55,863 nucleotides of DNA from Fimenecus sp051881395. GTDB lineage: Bacteria; Bacillota; Clostridia; Oscillospirales; Acutalibacteraceae. The stretch's first letter is position 1; each line of letters begins with the position of its first letter. Position numbers and translations under genes: made by a program. The DNA lies in contig JBJEPU010000074.1 of NCBI GenBank assembly GCA_051881395.1, positions 1-55,863 of the forward strand. Reading direction: 5' to 3'. Under the pieces are notes generated by a model. It did not search any database. It saw only the letters and a program-made list of their open reading frames with translations, and was not told where the DNA came from. This document shows, piece by piece, positions 8,774 to 18,600 of the stretch.

Positions 8774-9556
8774 TCACTTTAAAATACGCACAGCGGTGCG
8801 CTTGATTGCGTGATACGCTTTACAATACAGGCGTCGCAGCGGTGTGAGTTGTGCGATATATTCTTCCAGAATCGCGTTCTTTGCCGCTCTGCATTCCTCC
8901 GGAGGGCGCGCAGACAACCCATTCGGCTTTCGACGATACGCCGTACCATATGCAAAAGTACAGTAAAACGGCAACTGCTTCGCCAATTTGATTAAAAAGT
9001 CATAATCTTCATATAAACAGGAAGATTCATCATACAAACCTGCATCCAATGCCGCCTGCCGCGGATAACAACAATCCCGCATAACGGTTTTTGTGATACG
9101 CTCCGCCACAAGCGCCATATAAACATTTCCCTCAAAATAATCCCGACGCTTATAATCCAAATACCGAATAATCTGATTGTCCACATCACAGTACACAAGT
9201 TTGGAATAGGTCAACACATTGCCGCCCTTTTCCGCCATAAGCCGCATCTCATTTTCCAACTTATGGGGATTATAATAGAAATCGTCCCCGTCCAATGTGG
9301 TGACATATTCGCCTGTTGCCGCCAAAATACCAACATTGCGCGCATGCGAAACGCCCCCGTTTTCCGGCAGATAAATGCCGCGCACCGTTTCGTACTGTGT
9401 TTCATAGCGGCGAATGATCTCCCGTGAAGCATCGGTGGAGCAATCATCCACCACGATAATTTCCGCAGGCTGAAATGTCTGTGCCAACACGCTGTCCAGA
9501 CAGGTCTCCAAAAAACGCAAATTATTATAATTTGGAATAATTACAGACAGTGTCAT
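8774..9556 (-). CDS. Family 2 glycosyltransferase
   Basis: 260 residues. The GT-A fold motifs are SVIIPNYNN at the start, VVDDCSTD, GVSHARNVGI and LDGDDFY, which contains the D-x-D metal site. The C-terminal part is short with basic residues and no clear membrane helix. It transfers one sugar to the growing lipid-linked repeat unit at the cytoplasmic face. The ATG overlaps the stop of the upstream polymerase gene (ATGA). Confidence 0.9.
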   Translation of the reverse strand: MTLSVIIPNYNNLRFLETCLDSVLAQTFQPAEIIVVDDCSTDASREIIRRYETQYETVRGIYLPENGGVSHARNVGILAATGEYVTTLDGDDFYYNPHKLENEMRLMAEKGGNVLTYSKLVYCDVDNQIIRYLDYKRRDYFEGNVYMALVAERITKTVMRDCCYPRQAALDAGLYDESSCLYEDYDFLIKLAKQLPFYCTFAYGTAYRRKPNGLSARPPEECRAAKNAILEEYIAQLTPLRRLYCKAYHAIKRTAVRILK

Positions 9557-10848
9557 ACGCGATTCCTCCGCATAAAATCGCTTTCCGATGCAATCGGTCG
9601 GTTGCTAACCAACAATACCGTATAGAAAACCGCCATCACAAACGAACTTTTAAACGGCAGCCAAATCATCGGGCTTTCCAAAAGCACCAGCAAAGCCAAA
9701 AGATAATAGGCAAAAGACTTCTGGGTGCACTGTGTACGGTAATTCCAATTTGCGCAAAATATGATAAGCGCCAAACAGATACCGGCAAATATCGGTCCGG
9801 CAACGCCGAAATCTGTTTGGAAAAAGTAATACATCGTCGGCATCGCGTTAAAGGAATAATCACCAATCAGGTAAAAGTCCGCCAGCAAGTTGCCGATTTC
9901 ATTTTGCGCAGTCACGGCATCCGTCAACCCTAAAAAACGTCCAAGAGAAATAAATGGGTCCCAAAGTCCTGCCAAAACGGAACGGCCGTTGGAATGCACA
10001 GCAAAACGCTCCTTTTGGAGCAATACCGAATAATACTTAAACGAACCGGTAAAATTCACCGCGATGGTTTCTGCAATGGTTGCCAAAAAGCCGGTATTGC
10101 TGTTTCCGGTACGCCCCGCTGTAATATTCACCGCGCCGATGGCACCGGCACCGCCGACAAGCAATGCTTTCACGCCGGAGGACAGCCGTGATCGGCTCTG
10201 TTTGTTTAAAAGCAGGGACAAAATAACCAGCAATACCCACTCAAACAAAATCATTCTGCCGCCGCTGACGAATGCACGCATAACGATGTTAAACAGCATA
10301 ACCAGCAATGTAAATACAGAATACTGCCGTTTGACCATATTCAGAGAAAATACAATTTCCGTCACCAAAATAATCGGGTCAATAATATAAACCAATGCAA
10401 GATACTCGGCGTTGGAACTTAAATATTCCATTGAAAAATACCGCTTACGGACTTCGCTGTATGCACCGCCCGACAGTAAATATTGCACCAGCGTCACGCC
10501 TTTGATGACATAGTAAACCGCAATGGCCAATTGCAAAAACAGCATCAGACGCTTTTTAAACTTTTCATTCAAGAATACCTTTCGTTTATAAGTTGGCACA
10601 TCCCGTAGCAATACACCGCGAACAAAAGATAAAAGTATCCCGAGCAGGTTGCATACAACGCCGCCTAACAAGAAAATCTGATACACCTGATCACTCGTTT
10701 TCCCGATACCGAAATACCCTATACAGGAAATACCGATTAAAAATGTCCATATGAAATTGAATAGCACGAAGGGGTTTGAGAGTTTTCTGTAAATCAATAC
10801 AGAAAAGACCAGCATACACGCATAGCCCCCGAAAGCAAGAATTTGCAT
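9553..10848 (-). CDS. O-antigen/capsule repeat-unit polymerase (Wzy type)
   Basis: 431 residues, mostly hydrophobic, with about 10-12 membrane helices and a longer exposed loop containing RKRYFSMEYLSSNAEYLA and later an SGGRMILFEW segment. The layout fits oligosaccharide repeat-unit polymerases of the Wzy group, which join flipped repeat units outside the membrane. Sequence conservation in this family is low, so the call rests on topology plus neighbours (flippase, glycosyltransferases). A second polymerase of the EpsG type is at 15234-16295. Confidence 0.8.
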   Translation of the reverse strand: MQILAFGGYACMLVFSVLIYRKLSNPFVLFNFIWTFLIGISCIGYFGIGKTSDQVYQIFLLGGVVCNLLGILLSFVRGVLLRDVPTYKRKVFLNEKFKKRLMLFLQLAIAVYYVIKGVTLVQYLLSGGAYSEVRKRYFSMEYLSSNAEYLALVYIIDPIILVTEIVFSLNMVKRQYSVFTLLVMLFNIVMRAFVSGGRMILFEWVLLVILSLLLNKQSRSRLSSGVKALLVGGAGAIGAVNITAGRTGNSNTGFLATIAETIAVNFTGSFKYYSVLLQKERFAVHSNGRSVLAGLWDPFISLGRFLGLTDAVTAQNEIGNLLADFYLIGDYSFNAMPTMYYFFQTDFGVAGPIFAGICLALIIFCANWNYRTQCTQKSFAYYLLALLVLLESPMIWLPFKSSFVMAVFYTVLLVSNRPIASESDFMRRNRV

Positions 10849-10854
10849 AAATAT

Positions 10855-12066
10855 TTACCTACCGTTTGAATTGAAGACATCTAAAATCTTTTGGGTTTGT
10901 ATCAAGTAGTTCTTTTGCTCAAATGCAAAACATTTTGCGCGTTCACCGATTTGCGCCCGTTGCTGCGGTGACATTCGAAAAACCTCTTGAATTTTTTCTG
11001 CCAGTTTCTCCACCGAGGTATCCTGCGGATACAGAATATAGGCATCATATTCGCTTGGAACGCCGTCCAGTTTGTATGCGATAACAGGATTTCCCGACAG
11101 CATATACTCCAAGATTTTTGAGGGGAAAGAATACTTGGTAAACGCATCTGTATTCGGACGCGGGTTCACAAGCACCGTTGCCGCCTGCTGTTCCCAAAAC
11201 AATCTTTCGCGATTGATTTCGGCATAATAATGAATACGCGTATCGGTTTGGGCAGCCTCTTCCACCGCCTTCGCCGCCTCCCCGTTGCCGTAAAAAACAA
11301 ACTGCGCGTCTGTGTCGGGGATTTGTTGGATTGCTTCGAGCAAGGTAGGTATTCCGTATCGATTTTGCATCGTACCGGAATACAACAACCGTTTCGGAGC
11401 GCGTTGCACCTCGGAATAAGTGATATACCTTCGGTTTGCAATGCCTTCCACCACCGTATAGGGCTTGCGGTCAGGATTCAGCACTTCATTCATATGCTCC
11501 GTCAAAAACACATACCGATCTGCCGACCGATTGTGCTTATGAAACAGGTAGGAGGATACCTTGACGCTGACACGGTGATACAGGCTCTTTTTACTTTGCA
11601 ATCCCATATACTCCGGCAGGTCTGCCACCACCAGGCAAACATCCAAATCAAACTGCCGTTTCAGCTTGGTCACCGCCATTAAAAACGGAAAATAAGCAGA
11701 ATACACAATCAACTTTGTTTTTTCGCCGCGATGCTGTTTCAAAAAACTACGCATTTCCCGCACAATGGAATGATATTTTGAAAAGTGTTGTATACCCTTT
11801 CCATACACAAACGGAATATTGATATGCGTTTCGCCGTCCTGTTCCCATTGCGTTCGTTTAATTTTGCGTATACCTCGAATATGACTCGGCAGAAAGAAAG
11901 TATTAAAAACTTTTACGGAATGCCCCCTGTGTGCAGTCAGCCCATCCAAAATATTCTTTTCCAATGCGTCGGATGCCGTCTGCGGAATGTATCCGCAAAT
12001 TTCTATGATTTCACTTTGCAGTTGTTCGGGAAAAATCCCGCCTAAAAAACAAATGTTACTTTCCAA
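10855..12066 (-). CDS. Glycosyltransferase, GT-B fold, family 4-like
   Basis: 403 residues. The C-terminal donor domain shows RLLYSGTMQNRYG, the VLVNPRP segment and the FPSKILEYMLSGNPVIAY motif with the conserved Glu of the GT4 sugar-nucleotide site. The start is a TTG at 12066, chosen because AGGTGA lies 4 bases upstream and no good ATG is near. A 42-base gap separates it from the preceding gene, the widest in this operon, but I see no terminator there. The donor and acceptor sugars are unknown. Confidence 0.85.
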   Translation of the reverse strand: MESNICFLGGIFPEQLQSEIIEICGYIPQTASDALEKNILDGLTAHRGHSVKVFNTFFLPSHIRGIRKIKRTQWEQDGETHINIPFVYGKGIQHFSKYHSIVREMRSFLKQHRGEKTKLIVYSAYFPFLMAVTKLKRQFDLDVCLVVADLPEYMGLQSKKSLYHRVSVKVSSYLFHKHNRSADRYVFLTEHMNEVLNPDRKPYTVVEGIANRRYITYSEVQRAPKRLLYSGTMQNRYGIPTLLEAIQQIPDTDAQFVFYGNGEAAKAVEEAAQTDTRIHYYAEINRERLFWEQQAATVLVNPRPNTDAFTKYSFPSKILEYMLSGNPVIAYKLDGVPSEYDAYILYPQDTSVEKLAEKIQEVFRMSPQQRAQIGERAKCFAFEQKNYLIQTQKILDVFNSNGR

Positions 12067-12108
12067 AAAATCACCTAAATAAAAATTTGATACTATGTAA
12101 AGTGTACC

Positions 12109-13101
12109 TTATCTATGCATTTTGCGTACACATTTTACAAACAAACGGTAATACCCTTCAATCGGGAACAAAAACATAGACGCCTTAATGAAGAACTGTT
12201 TCAACGGTCTGCGCGGCCGCAGACTGTATAAAAGCGGTTTGTACGGATAAAAGCCCTCCGCTTTCAATTCTGCCAAATACGCGTTTAGCTCTGCATCCGT
12301 CGGGCACATCATTGCCTTTTCAAATAAATAGTATTGTGCTGAAAAGCGAACACGCGCCAAAAAATGCTTTGCTGTTTTTTCGTCGTACTGTCCGCTTTGT
12401 GCCTCTTTCGTATACAGACGGCAAAAGTGCAAAAATCCGTTGGCACGAGCAGTTCTCGTCTTTTTGGAACTGCTGTGGCTCAGGGAATCCGCACGCATAC
12501 GCTGATAATAGGTAAAACTGTTTACACCGACTGTTTTTTCGGAGAAAAGACGGATATACAAAAGCAATTCAGCGTCCGCAGCAGGTCCTGCCTCCACATC
12601 CCAACAAATATTGTGGGCATCCATCATACTTTTTCGGAATATTTTGGCGCCGCCCCCGGCAAAATCCGGCTTCTTGATTGGTTCGTAAGTCAACTGTTTT
12701 TCCCGACAAATCGTTTTGTAATCCGTATCTGCCGGAATTTTTTGGTTTCTGCCGGAGAGAAAATCGATTTGATAGGTATCCATCCAATGAACAATACTGC
12801 CAAAACAGTCATTGTCCACAATATCGTCGGAATTAAAATACCAAATATATGTGCCGCGTGCTAAAGCGTACCCGTTGTTTTGCGCCGCACAATACCCTTG
12901 ATTTTCCTGATGCAGAACTTGAATGTTTTTATGTTGTGCTTTATATTCTTCCAAAATGGACGGACTGTCGTCCACGGAACCGTCATTCACGCAGATAATT
13001 TCATACGCATCTGCCGATAAATCCTGATTTAACAGCGAATCCAGACAATCTCGCAAATAAGGAGCGCTGTTGTATACCGGAACAATAACAGAAAGTTTCA
13101 T
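12109..13101 (-). CDS. Family 2 glycosyltransferase
   Basis: 330 residues of the GT-A fold beginning LSVIVPVYNSAPYL, followed by CVNDGSVDDS, AAQNNGYALARG and WYFNSDDIVD, which carries the D-x-D-like metal site. The C-terminal 100 residues contain a short hydrophobic segment near residues 305-320 that may contact the membrane. AAAGGAGGAG precedes the ATG by 4 bases. Like its neighbours it should add one sugar to the lipid-linked unit. Confidence 0.9.
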   Translation of the reverse strand: MKLSVIVPVYNSAPYLRDCLDSLLNQDLSADAYEIICVNDGSVDDSPSILEEYKAQHKNIQVLHQENQGYCAAQNNGYALARGTYIWYFNSDDIVDNDCFGSIVHWMDTYQIDFLSGRNQKIPADTDYKTICREKQLTYEPIKKPDFAGGGAKIFRKSMMDAHNICWDVEAGPAADAELLLYIRLFSEKTVGVNSFTYYQRMRADSLSHSSSKKTRTARANGFLHFCRLYTKEAQSGQYDEKTAKHFLARVRFSAQYYLFEKAMMCPTDAELNAYLAELKAEGFYPYKPLLYSLRPRRPLKQFFIKASMFLFPIEGYYRLFVKCVRKMHR

Positions 13102-13112
13102 TTTCTCCTCCT

Positions 13113-14645
13113 TTAAACACGGTGAAGTTTATTCGTAAATTTACCGACCATTGTACGAATTTGCTGTTTTTCCGCCGCATTCAAACCAAACCAAAGCATA
13201 CAAATTGCATAGGCTACGCACATACTTCCGCAGTTTAAGACCAGTCCCAACCAGCCGAACGCGGAAAAATGTAATTGTTTTATCAAAACACCAAACAGTG
13301 CGCTTATCCCCAGTGCCGGCAAAACGCCGCGGAGCAAATGCACATAGTACGCACGCATAGAAATGCCAATATCCTTCTTGAACACGATGTTCATCACAAC
13401 AACATCGCCGAGCAGCATAGATACCCCTGTTCCGACCGCCGCCCCTAACAGCGGGTTCCAATATACAATCAGAACGGCTGTCAGCGCCAAATTCAAAACA
13501 GCGACAACAATTTTTAAAATTGCCTGTACCAGTGCTTTCCCCTGTGCCCAAAGGATTTGTGATCCAATAGACTGCGTCAACGAAAACACCATCGGCGTTA
13601 AAATAATCACCGCTACAAAGTAGGCTTGCGCGTTTTGCTCCCCTGCCCACAGGCAAATAAAATCGCGCCCAAACACGGCAAACACCGCATAAATCAATGC
13701 CAAAATCATAAAAATCCATCGCCCGATGCGCACCATTTCCTTTTGCAGTTGCTGCGGCGGTGCATGGCTTTCAACTTGCCTGACTACACCGGGCATCAAT
13801 ACGCCGTTCATATTGCCGGCGAAACTTTGATAATAATGGGTCACCTGCGCCCCCACGGCATAAATGCCCAAAATCGCGGCAGACGACTTGACCAACGCGC
13901 CAATTAGGACTTGGTCTGCCATAGCGTTAATTTGCGTGGCAACCATTTGCACCAAAATAATCGAAGAATACGAAAACACTTCTTTTACAAAACTCTTTTC
14001 GACACCGCGTAAGGTTGGACGAAAATGCAATTTGATAAATCCGTAGGCAACATAAAAAATATTGATTAGTATCGTTAAAACCAAATTGACTGCAACCACC
14101 GCGATACTTTTATAGCCGAGGAACAATAACGCCAAACAAACAATCACGCGCAAAACAATCTGTACCATTAAAACTACCTTGGAAAGTACAAATTGTTCGT
14201 AAGCAACCAAAGCCTTACCGAAACTCTTGCCGCAAAACTGTACAACGGTAATCGCAACGGTCAGCGTCAGCAAAATGCGGCTTAATCGAATTTCCTCCGC
14301 AGAAAGGCCTTTCGCAAAAACATACGGAAAAATCAGATTGAGTATCCCGCCCAAAACAAGCAACAGCGCAGAGATGATTGCATAAAAGGCTGTACTGACG
14401 CCGATGAATTGATTTTGCTTTTCGCGGTCATTTAAAACACGGTATTTGGAAAGATAGCGTACCAAAGAGTTACCGACGCCAAGGTCCAGTAGTGTCAAAT
14501 AGGTTGTAATGGTATACACCAAACTGTAAACGCCGTACTCGGACTGCCCGAGCATCCGAATCAGAATAGGGGTATACACCAAACTGGACAGCGTTTCAAC
14601 CACCGTCAGTATGTATGAAAACAAAACACCTTTTTTTCGACTCAT
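13113..14645 (-). CDS. Polysaccharide flippase (MOP/Wzx type), second of two
   Basis: 510 residues from the ATG at 14645, with about 12-14 membrane helices; SRKKGVLFSYILTVVETL followed by TPILIRMLGQSEYGVYSL is the typical N-terminal region of Wzx-like exporters. The frame is open 7 codons further to a GTG at 14666, but GGTGA sits directly ahead of the ATG, so the shorter form is preferred. It is clearly different in sequence from the flippase at 6587-8119, so this is not a recent duplication. Confidence 0.87.
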   Translation of the reverse strand: MSRKKGVLFSYILTVVETLSSLVYTPILIRMLGQSEYGVYSLVYTITTYLTLLDLGVGNSLVRYLSKYRVLNDREKQNQFIGVSTAFYAIISALLLVLGGILNLIFPYVFAKGLSAEEIRLSRILLTLTVAITVVQFCGKSFGKALVAYEQFVLSKVVLMVQIVLRVIVCLALLFLGYKSIAVVAVNLVLTILINIFYVAYGFIKLHFRPTLRGVEKSFVKEVFSYSSIILVQMVATQINAMADQVLIGALVKSSAAILGIYAVGAQVTHYYQSFAGNMNGVLMPGVVRQVESHAPPQQLQKEMVRIGRWIFMILALIYAVFAVFGRDFICLWAGEQNAQAYFVAVIILTPMVFSLTQSIGSQILWAQGKALVQAILKIVVAVLNLALTAVLIVYWNPLLGAAVGTGVSMLLGDVVVMNIVFKKDIGISMRAYYVHLLRGVLPALGISALFGVLIKQLHFSAFGWLGLVLNCGSMCVAYAICMLWFGLNAAEKQQIRTMVGKFTNKLHRV

Positions 14646-14670
14646 ACTCTCACCATAATTTTTCACTGAC

Positions 14671-15222
14671 TTACTCGGCAGGGATATCCTCCCGATATTT
14701 TATCACCTTTGCCGGAACGCCTACCGCAATCGCGTGCGGCGGAATTGTACCCTTTACAAGACCTTTGGCGCCAATCACAGCGCCGTTGCCGATTTTACTG
14801 CCCTTTAACACGGTAACATTTGCCGCAAGCCACACATCTTCGCCGATAGTTATCGGTTCGACGTCGTGTTTCTGCTCGCGTATCAGCTTATCCGGCTGCA
14901 TACCGTGGTCGCAGTCAATCAGATAACTTTGCGCGGCAATCATTGTATTACTTCCAATGGTAATTCCCTCTTTTGACAGAGCAGCGATAATCGTACCGTT
15001 CCCGATACTTACATTATCTCCAATGGTAATCGGACCGTCGCCGAATAGCATCACATCCGGATAAAAAGTCACATTCTTGCCAATCGTAATGTTGGGATTA
15101 ATTAAAGTCATATGCCCCCGAATGACAAAATTCTTGTGTTTACAGTGTGTTTTCGCACGAAAGACCGCCTTTCGGTACTCCCGCAATATTTTTTGAATTA
15201 ATCGGTCAAGATACAGTATCAT
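14671..15222 (-). CDS. Hexapeptide-repeat acyltransferase
   Basis: 183 residues of left-handed beta-helix repeats, including NITIGKNVTFYPDV, ITIGDNVSIGNGT and ITIGEDVWLAANVT, with the D-H pair in LIDCDHGMQ and the closing VPAKVIKYR block. It matches sugar O-acetyltransferases of the WcaF/MaA group. I place the start at the ATG at 15222, which has AAGGGGCG 5 bases upstream, rather than at codons inside the preceding gene. It likely acetylates a sugar of the polysaccharide. Confidence 0.85.
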   Translation of the reverse strand: MILYLDRLIQKILREYRKAVFRAKTHCKHKNFVIRGHMTLINPNITIGKNVTFYPDVMLFGDGPITIGDNVSIGNGTIIAALSKEGITIGSNTMIAAQSYLIDCDHGMQPDKLIREQKHDVEPITIGEDVWLAANVTVLKGSKIGNGAVIGAKGLVKGTIPPHAIAVGVPAKVIKYREDIPAE

Positions 15223-15233
15223 AAAAACGCCCC

Positions 15234-16295
15234 TTAAAAGAATTGAATAAATCCGCTGTTCGAGGACAAAAAGAAATATGCCGTAAAAACACACACCATC
15301 AAGCCGTATACTATACTCCTTTGGTGCTTCACCGTTGACGGTGTTTCCATTACGGTATTCGGTATGGCAATTATCGTTAGCACGCCGAAATAATTACTGA
15401 TGCGGAACATTTCCGCAAACATAAAACTGGAGTACGCATAAGGAAGCAGACTAAACAGGCAAAGCGCAGCTGACGCATTCAATACCGCATCCGACTGTAT
15501 AGGCTTTCGCCCGTACAGCAAGCAAAAAACACAGATACAGGCCATAATCAAAAATCCCGTCAATGACAGAACGGTTTCCAATTCTTCATAGACTTGATAC
15601 TGCTCCGGTGCGAACTCACTCCAACGGCTCATGAGTGGCTGTGCCGTAATCCGTGCAAACAAATACAAGAACGGTATAGTCAAAACATAAAGCGGTCGCA
15701 TTTTCAGTTTAGACAGCGGATACGCCAGTAAAAACAGAAGCGCCGACAGGTGAAATAAGGACGCAATCGCGACGCAAAGCACAAACCGCACCGGTTTTTT
15801 TCGCACAACATAATCAAAAGACAACAAAATCAGTGCAATGGCAATCGATTGCCGAATCGCGGTGAGGGAAAAGTAATAATGCCCCAATATAATATAAAGG
15901 AGAAAACTGAAATAGGGTTCTTTGGAATACAAGTACACAAAACGGCACAGCACCGTAAAGTAGAACACACTGATTAACGCAAAGAACACGGTGTAACTGA
16001 CGCCGGCTTTTGAAAAAATCGCCGCAAGAATGGTGTAGGTTACATCCTTGCCGTCGCCGGTTACCAACTGTTGCCAATACAACGAAATATCCGCATTACG
16101 CAAACGGATGTATTGCAAGGCATACAGCTCCACATCGCTGGTAAAATCTGTTCCGCGCGAAACCGCAAAAGTAAACAGTACAATACCGCAAAGCAAAATA
16201 TAAAATTTTCTTTGGTTTCTGGAAGTGTTGCATTTTAAAAGCAGGCGCAGAAGCCCGAAAAGTGCAATCAACCCCAAAAATACTGCATACCGCAT
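15234..16295 (-). CDS. EpsG-family polysaccharide polymerase
   Basis: 353 residues with 9-10 predicted membrane helices. The SRGTDFTSDVELYALQY segment near residue 47, the YYFSLTAIRQSIAIAL motif and the LFHLSALLFLLAYPL motif are typical of the EpsG family, which polymerises exopolysaccharide repeat units outside the membrane. GAGGAGAAGG precedes the ATG. Together with the flippase at 13113-14645 it forms a second Wzx/Wzy-like pair in this operon. Confidence 0.88.
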   Translation of the reverse strand: MRYAVFLGLIALFGLLRLLLKCNTSRNQRKFYILLCGIVLFTFAVSRGTDFTSDVELYALQYIRLRNADISLYWQQLVTGDGKDVTYTILAAIFSKAGVSYTVFFALISVFYFTVLCRFVYLYSKEPYFSFLLYIILGHYYFSLTAIRQSIAIALILLSFDYVVRKKPVRFVLCVAIASLFHLSALLFLLAYPLSKLKMRPLYVLTIPFLYLFARITAQPLMSRWSEFAPEQYQVYEELETVLSLTGFLIMACICVFCLLYGRKPIQSDAVLNASAALCLFSLLPYAYSSFMFAEMFRISNYFGVLTIIAIPNTVMETPSTVKHQRSIVYGLMVCVFTAYFFLSSNSGFIQFF

Positions 16296-16306
16296 TTACC
16301 TTCTCC

Positions 16307-17458
16307 TCAAAATTTAAAAATCTGTTTGATGCGCATCCGCATTCTGCGCGGATTTTTAAAATACATATCGGCGAGTTTGTGAAAGCCGTATTCGTCTAAT
16401 TGTGCATAAACCGTATCCCGTATTTCGGGGCGTTTACACGGTTCAAAAAAATTGATGTTCTGCACGGTCACCTGTTCCATCGTGGCGGGAACTGCCGCAA
16501 ACGCGCTTTGCACAGCGCCGAACAGGCGTTTGCCTTTTTCGGTATTGGCAATGACTGCGGAACAGCCCTGCGAGGTCTGCAAATCCGGCAAAACCTTTTC
16601 CACGCCCCAAAAATCCGCCAAGGTTAAGTCCCCCGGACGCGCGGTTTTGGTGTACGGGCATCGGTAACAACTCTCCCGTAGGATTTTGCCGCGCAAAAAC
16701 GCGAAGAAATACGGAGACAGCCCCGCCGGAACATAATGCCGCTTCGTCTTGCCGTTCTTTTCTATGTCATAGCGCAAGGTAATTGACCAACCGTTTTTTT
16801 CTTTATCGCGAAAGCGGATATCCGTAAGCCTGCCGCCGTGTTTTTTCTCCAAAAAATCTACATATGCCTGAAACATTTTATCGGACGGCACGCCGTGACA
16901 CAGCAAATCCACCGTGTAAAGATTTTCATACGCCTTTTGCAGATACAAGCGCAAACCCGCAACTTGACAGGGTGTGCCGACAAACAACACAACCGTGCCC
17001 TTTTGCAACAAATCACGCACCTGTGCAAAACTGTCTTGCATTTCGCTTTGAATATATTTGGAACCCATCAACTTCGGCAAATCTGCAATATCGTTTACAA
17101 ATGTATGCCGCAAAACACGGTCATCGTCCAGCGCGGCGCCAAACACCGCACCGCCTTGTGCAAGAATGTTTTCCGCCAAAGCATAAAACACACCGCCCGA
17201 AGAACTCGCGCGCAGTGTTTCGGAAGAATTGTGTATTGCCGCGAAGCACTGTTGCTTGTCTGTTTGCAGCGGGAAGTGTTCCAGCGGGCAAACTTTTTCG
17301 CACAACCCGCAGTTTATGCACTTTTCAAAATCGGCAGACGGGTATAAAAATCCCTCTTCGGTTTTGCGCATATGCAGGCACGCGGTTGGGCACGCTTGTA
17401 CACATGCCGAACAACCGCAACAATCTGCCGAATTTTGCTTTTGCAGATAAAGATTCAT
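16307..17458 (-). CDS. FrhB-like 4Fe-4S protein of polysaccharide clusters
   Basis: 383 residues. Two 4Fe-4S motifs open the protein (CCGCSACVQACP and CINCGLCEKVCP), followed by a coenzyme F420 hydrogenase/dehydrogenase beta-subunit type domain with GTPCQVAGLRLYLQ and a later Cys pair in CYRCPYTK. In Firmicutes and Bacteroidetes this type is regularly paired with a polysaccharide pyruvyl transferase gene, as here; it may supply electrons for a sugar modification. F420 itself is unlikely to be the cofactor. The ATG follows the pyruvyl transferase stop by two bases. Confidence 0.85.
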   Translation of the reverse strand: MNLYLQKQNSADCCGCSACVQACPTACLHMRKTEEGFLYPSADFEKCINCGLCEKVCPLEHFPLQTDKQQCFAAIHNSSETLRASSSGGVFYALAENILAQGGAVFGAALDDDRVLRHTFVNDIADLPKLMGSKYIQSEMQDSFAQVRDLLQKGTVVLFVGTPCQVAGLRLYLQKAYENLYTVDLLCHGVPSDKMFQAYVDFLEKKHGGRLTDIRFRDKEKNGWSITLRYDIEKNGKTKRHYVPAGLSPYFFAFLRGKILRESCYRCPYTKTARPGDLTLADFWGVEKVLPDLQTSQGCSAVIANTEKGKRLFGAVQSAFAAVPATMEQVTVQNINFFEPCKRPEIRDTVYAQLDEYGFHKLADMYFKNPRRMRMRIKQIFKF

Positions 17459-17460
17459 CT

Positions 17461-18600
17461 TTACACCTCAGTTGCTTGTAAGGTTTCCGTTAAATACTTG
17501 CGGGAGTCTGCCCGCAATTCCTCTAATTTTTCCTTTGCCGATTCCATATGGAAAGGCTGTTCCAAAGAAAGCGTTTGCAAAGCGTTCGGCAACACGAAAC
17601 GGTCGGAAAGCCCTAGCTTGTCCAGCAAATCGGTAATCCGCGACGACTGTTTAAACGCCGCTTCACTGTACCGCGGGAACGCAAAAAACGGAGTTTCAAA
17701 AATCAGTGAAAATGCCGTGCCGTGAAAAGAATCGGTCAGCACCAGCCGCGCATTGCGCACCAAATTGATAAATGCAAAGGGGTCCGCCTTGCTAAACAGG
17801 CTGTTCTCCGCTTCGTTAAAACCGTTTTCATACGGCAGATACCGCAGTTGCAAGCCGTTTCGGCGCGCGAAATCCACAGCGGCATTCTTAACATCTTCCG
17901 CAGGCGGATTTAAAAAATAACAAAGAACATACGGTTCGGGATTGTCCTGCGTACGCGATTGCCAAAAGGCGTCCGGCATCAACAGCGTGGGATCGAGTAC
18001 CACGGGTGCATCTATCCCCGTCAATTCGGCAATCAACCGTTTGCCGCTTTCCTCCCGCACAGACAACGCGCGCATCGCACGCAGATTGTGGCGGATTTCG
18101 CGGCGGTTATATGCGGGAACATAGGAAACACCGAAACTCGGCGCATAGGACAGCCGTTTCGCAGGCGGCGCAAACAAAAGAAATTTGTGCGGTTTCAGGT
18201 CGATCCCCAACGGTGACCAAATCTGGTCACTGCCCGCCAAAAATGCCATGTACTCCTCGGTTTTTGCCAAACGCTTTAAGTCGGAATACGAAATTTTCCG
18301 CACCGGCAAATGCGCCTGCACCGCCGCATCAAATGCGGTTTTCACAGAAGCATCCAAAGCAGAAATTGTGCCGCGCCCCATCACACGCAATTTTTGGATT
18401 AACGGGATACTGCGCGGGTAACGCACCATTTTCAAAAGCATTTTTGCTTTGATAACATACTGCGTCCGTTTGGGATAGGTTATATCCAAAAGTTCAGCGT
18501 CAAAGCCGTTTTCCCGCAAGGCATGCACCATGGAATATGCCTGTAAAAACGAGCCGTAATTGTAGATTTTAAAATAGGTTACAATGCCGATTTTTTTCAT
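17461..18600 (-). CDS. Polysaccharide pyruvyl transferase family protein
   Basis: 379 residues. The start KKIGIVTYFKIYNYGSFLQ matches the family's N terminus (N-Y-G motif), with AGSDQIWSP, a central DPTLLMP segment and the C-terminal LVLTDSFHGTAFSLIF motif that is diagnostic for PF04230. The enzyme transfers a pyruvyl group from phosphoenolpyruvate to a sugar as a ketal, adding negative charge. The start codon overlaps the stop of the downstream glycosyltransferase's upstream boundary in an ATGA arrangement, indicating coupled translation with the neighbours. Confidence 0.92.
   Translation of the reverse strand: MKKIGIVTYFKIYNYGSFLQAYSMVHALRENGFDAELLDITYPKRTQYVIKAKMLLKMVRYPRSIPLIQKLRVMGRGTISALDASVKTAFDAAVQAHLPVRKISYSDLKRLAKTEEYMAFLAGSDQIWSPLGIDLKPHKFLLFAPPAKRLSYAPSFGVSYVPAYNRREIRHNLRAMRALSVREESGKRLIAELTGIDAPVVLDPTLLMPDAFWQSRTQDNPEPYVLCYFLNPPAEDVKNAAVDFARRNGLQLRYLPYENGFNEAENSLFSKADPFAFINLVRNARLVLTDSFHGTAFSLIFETPFFAFPRYSEAAFKQSSRITDLLDKLGLSDRFVLPNALQTLSLEQPFHMESAKEKLEELRADSRKYLTETLQATEV

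Noticed and set aside
13113..14645. The second flippase as a recent duplicate of the one at 6587-8119.
   Set aside because: The two proteins share only the family pattern, not stretches of identical sequence.
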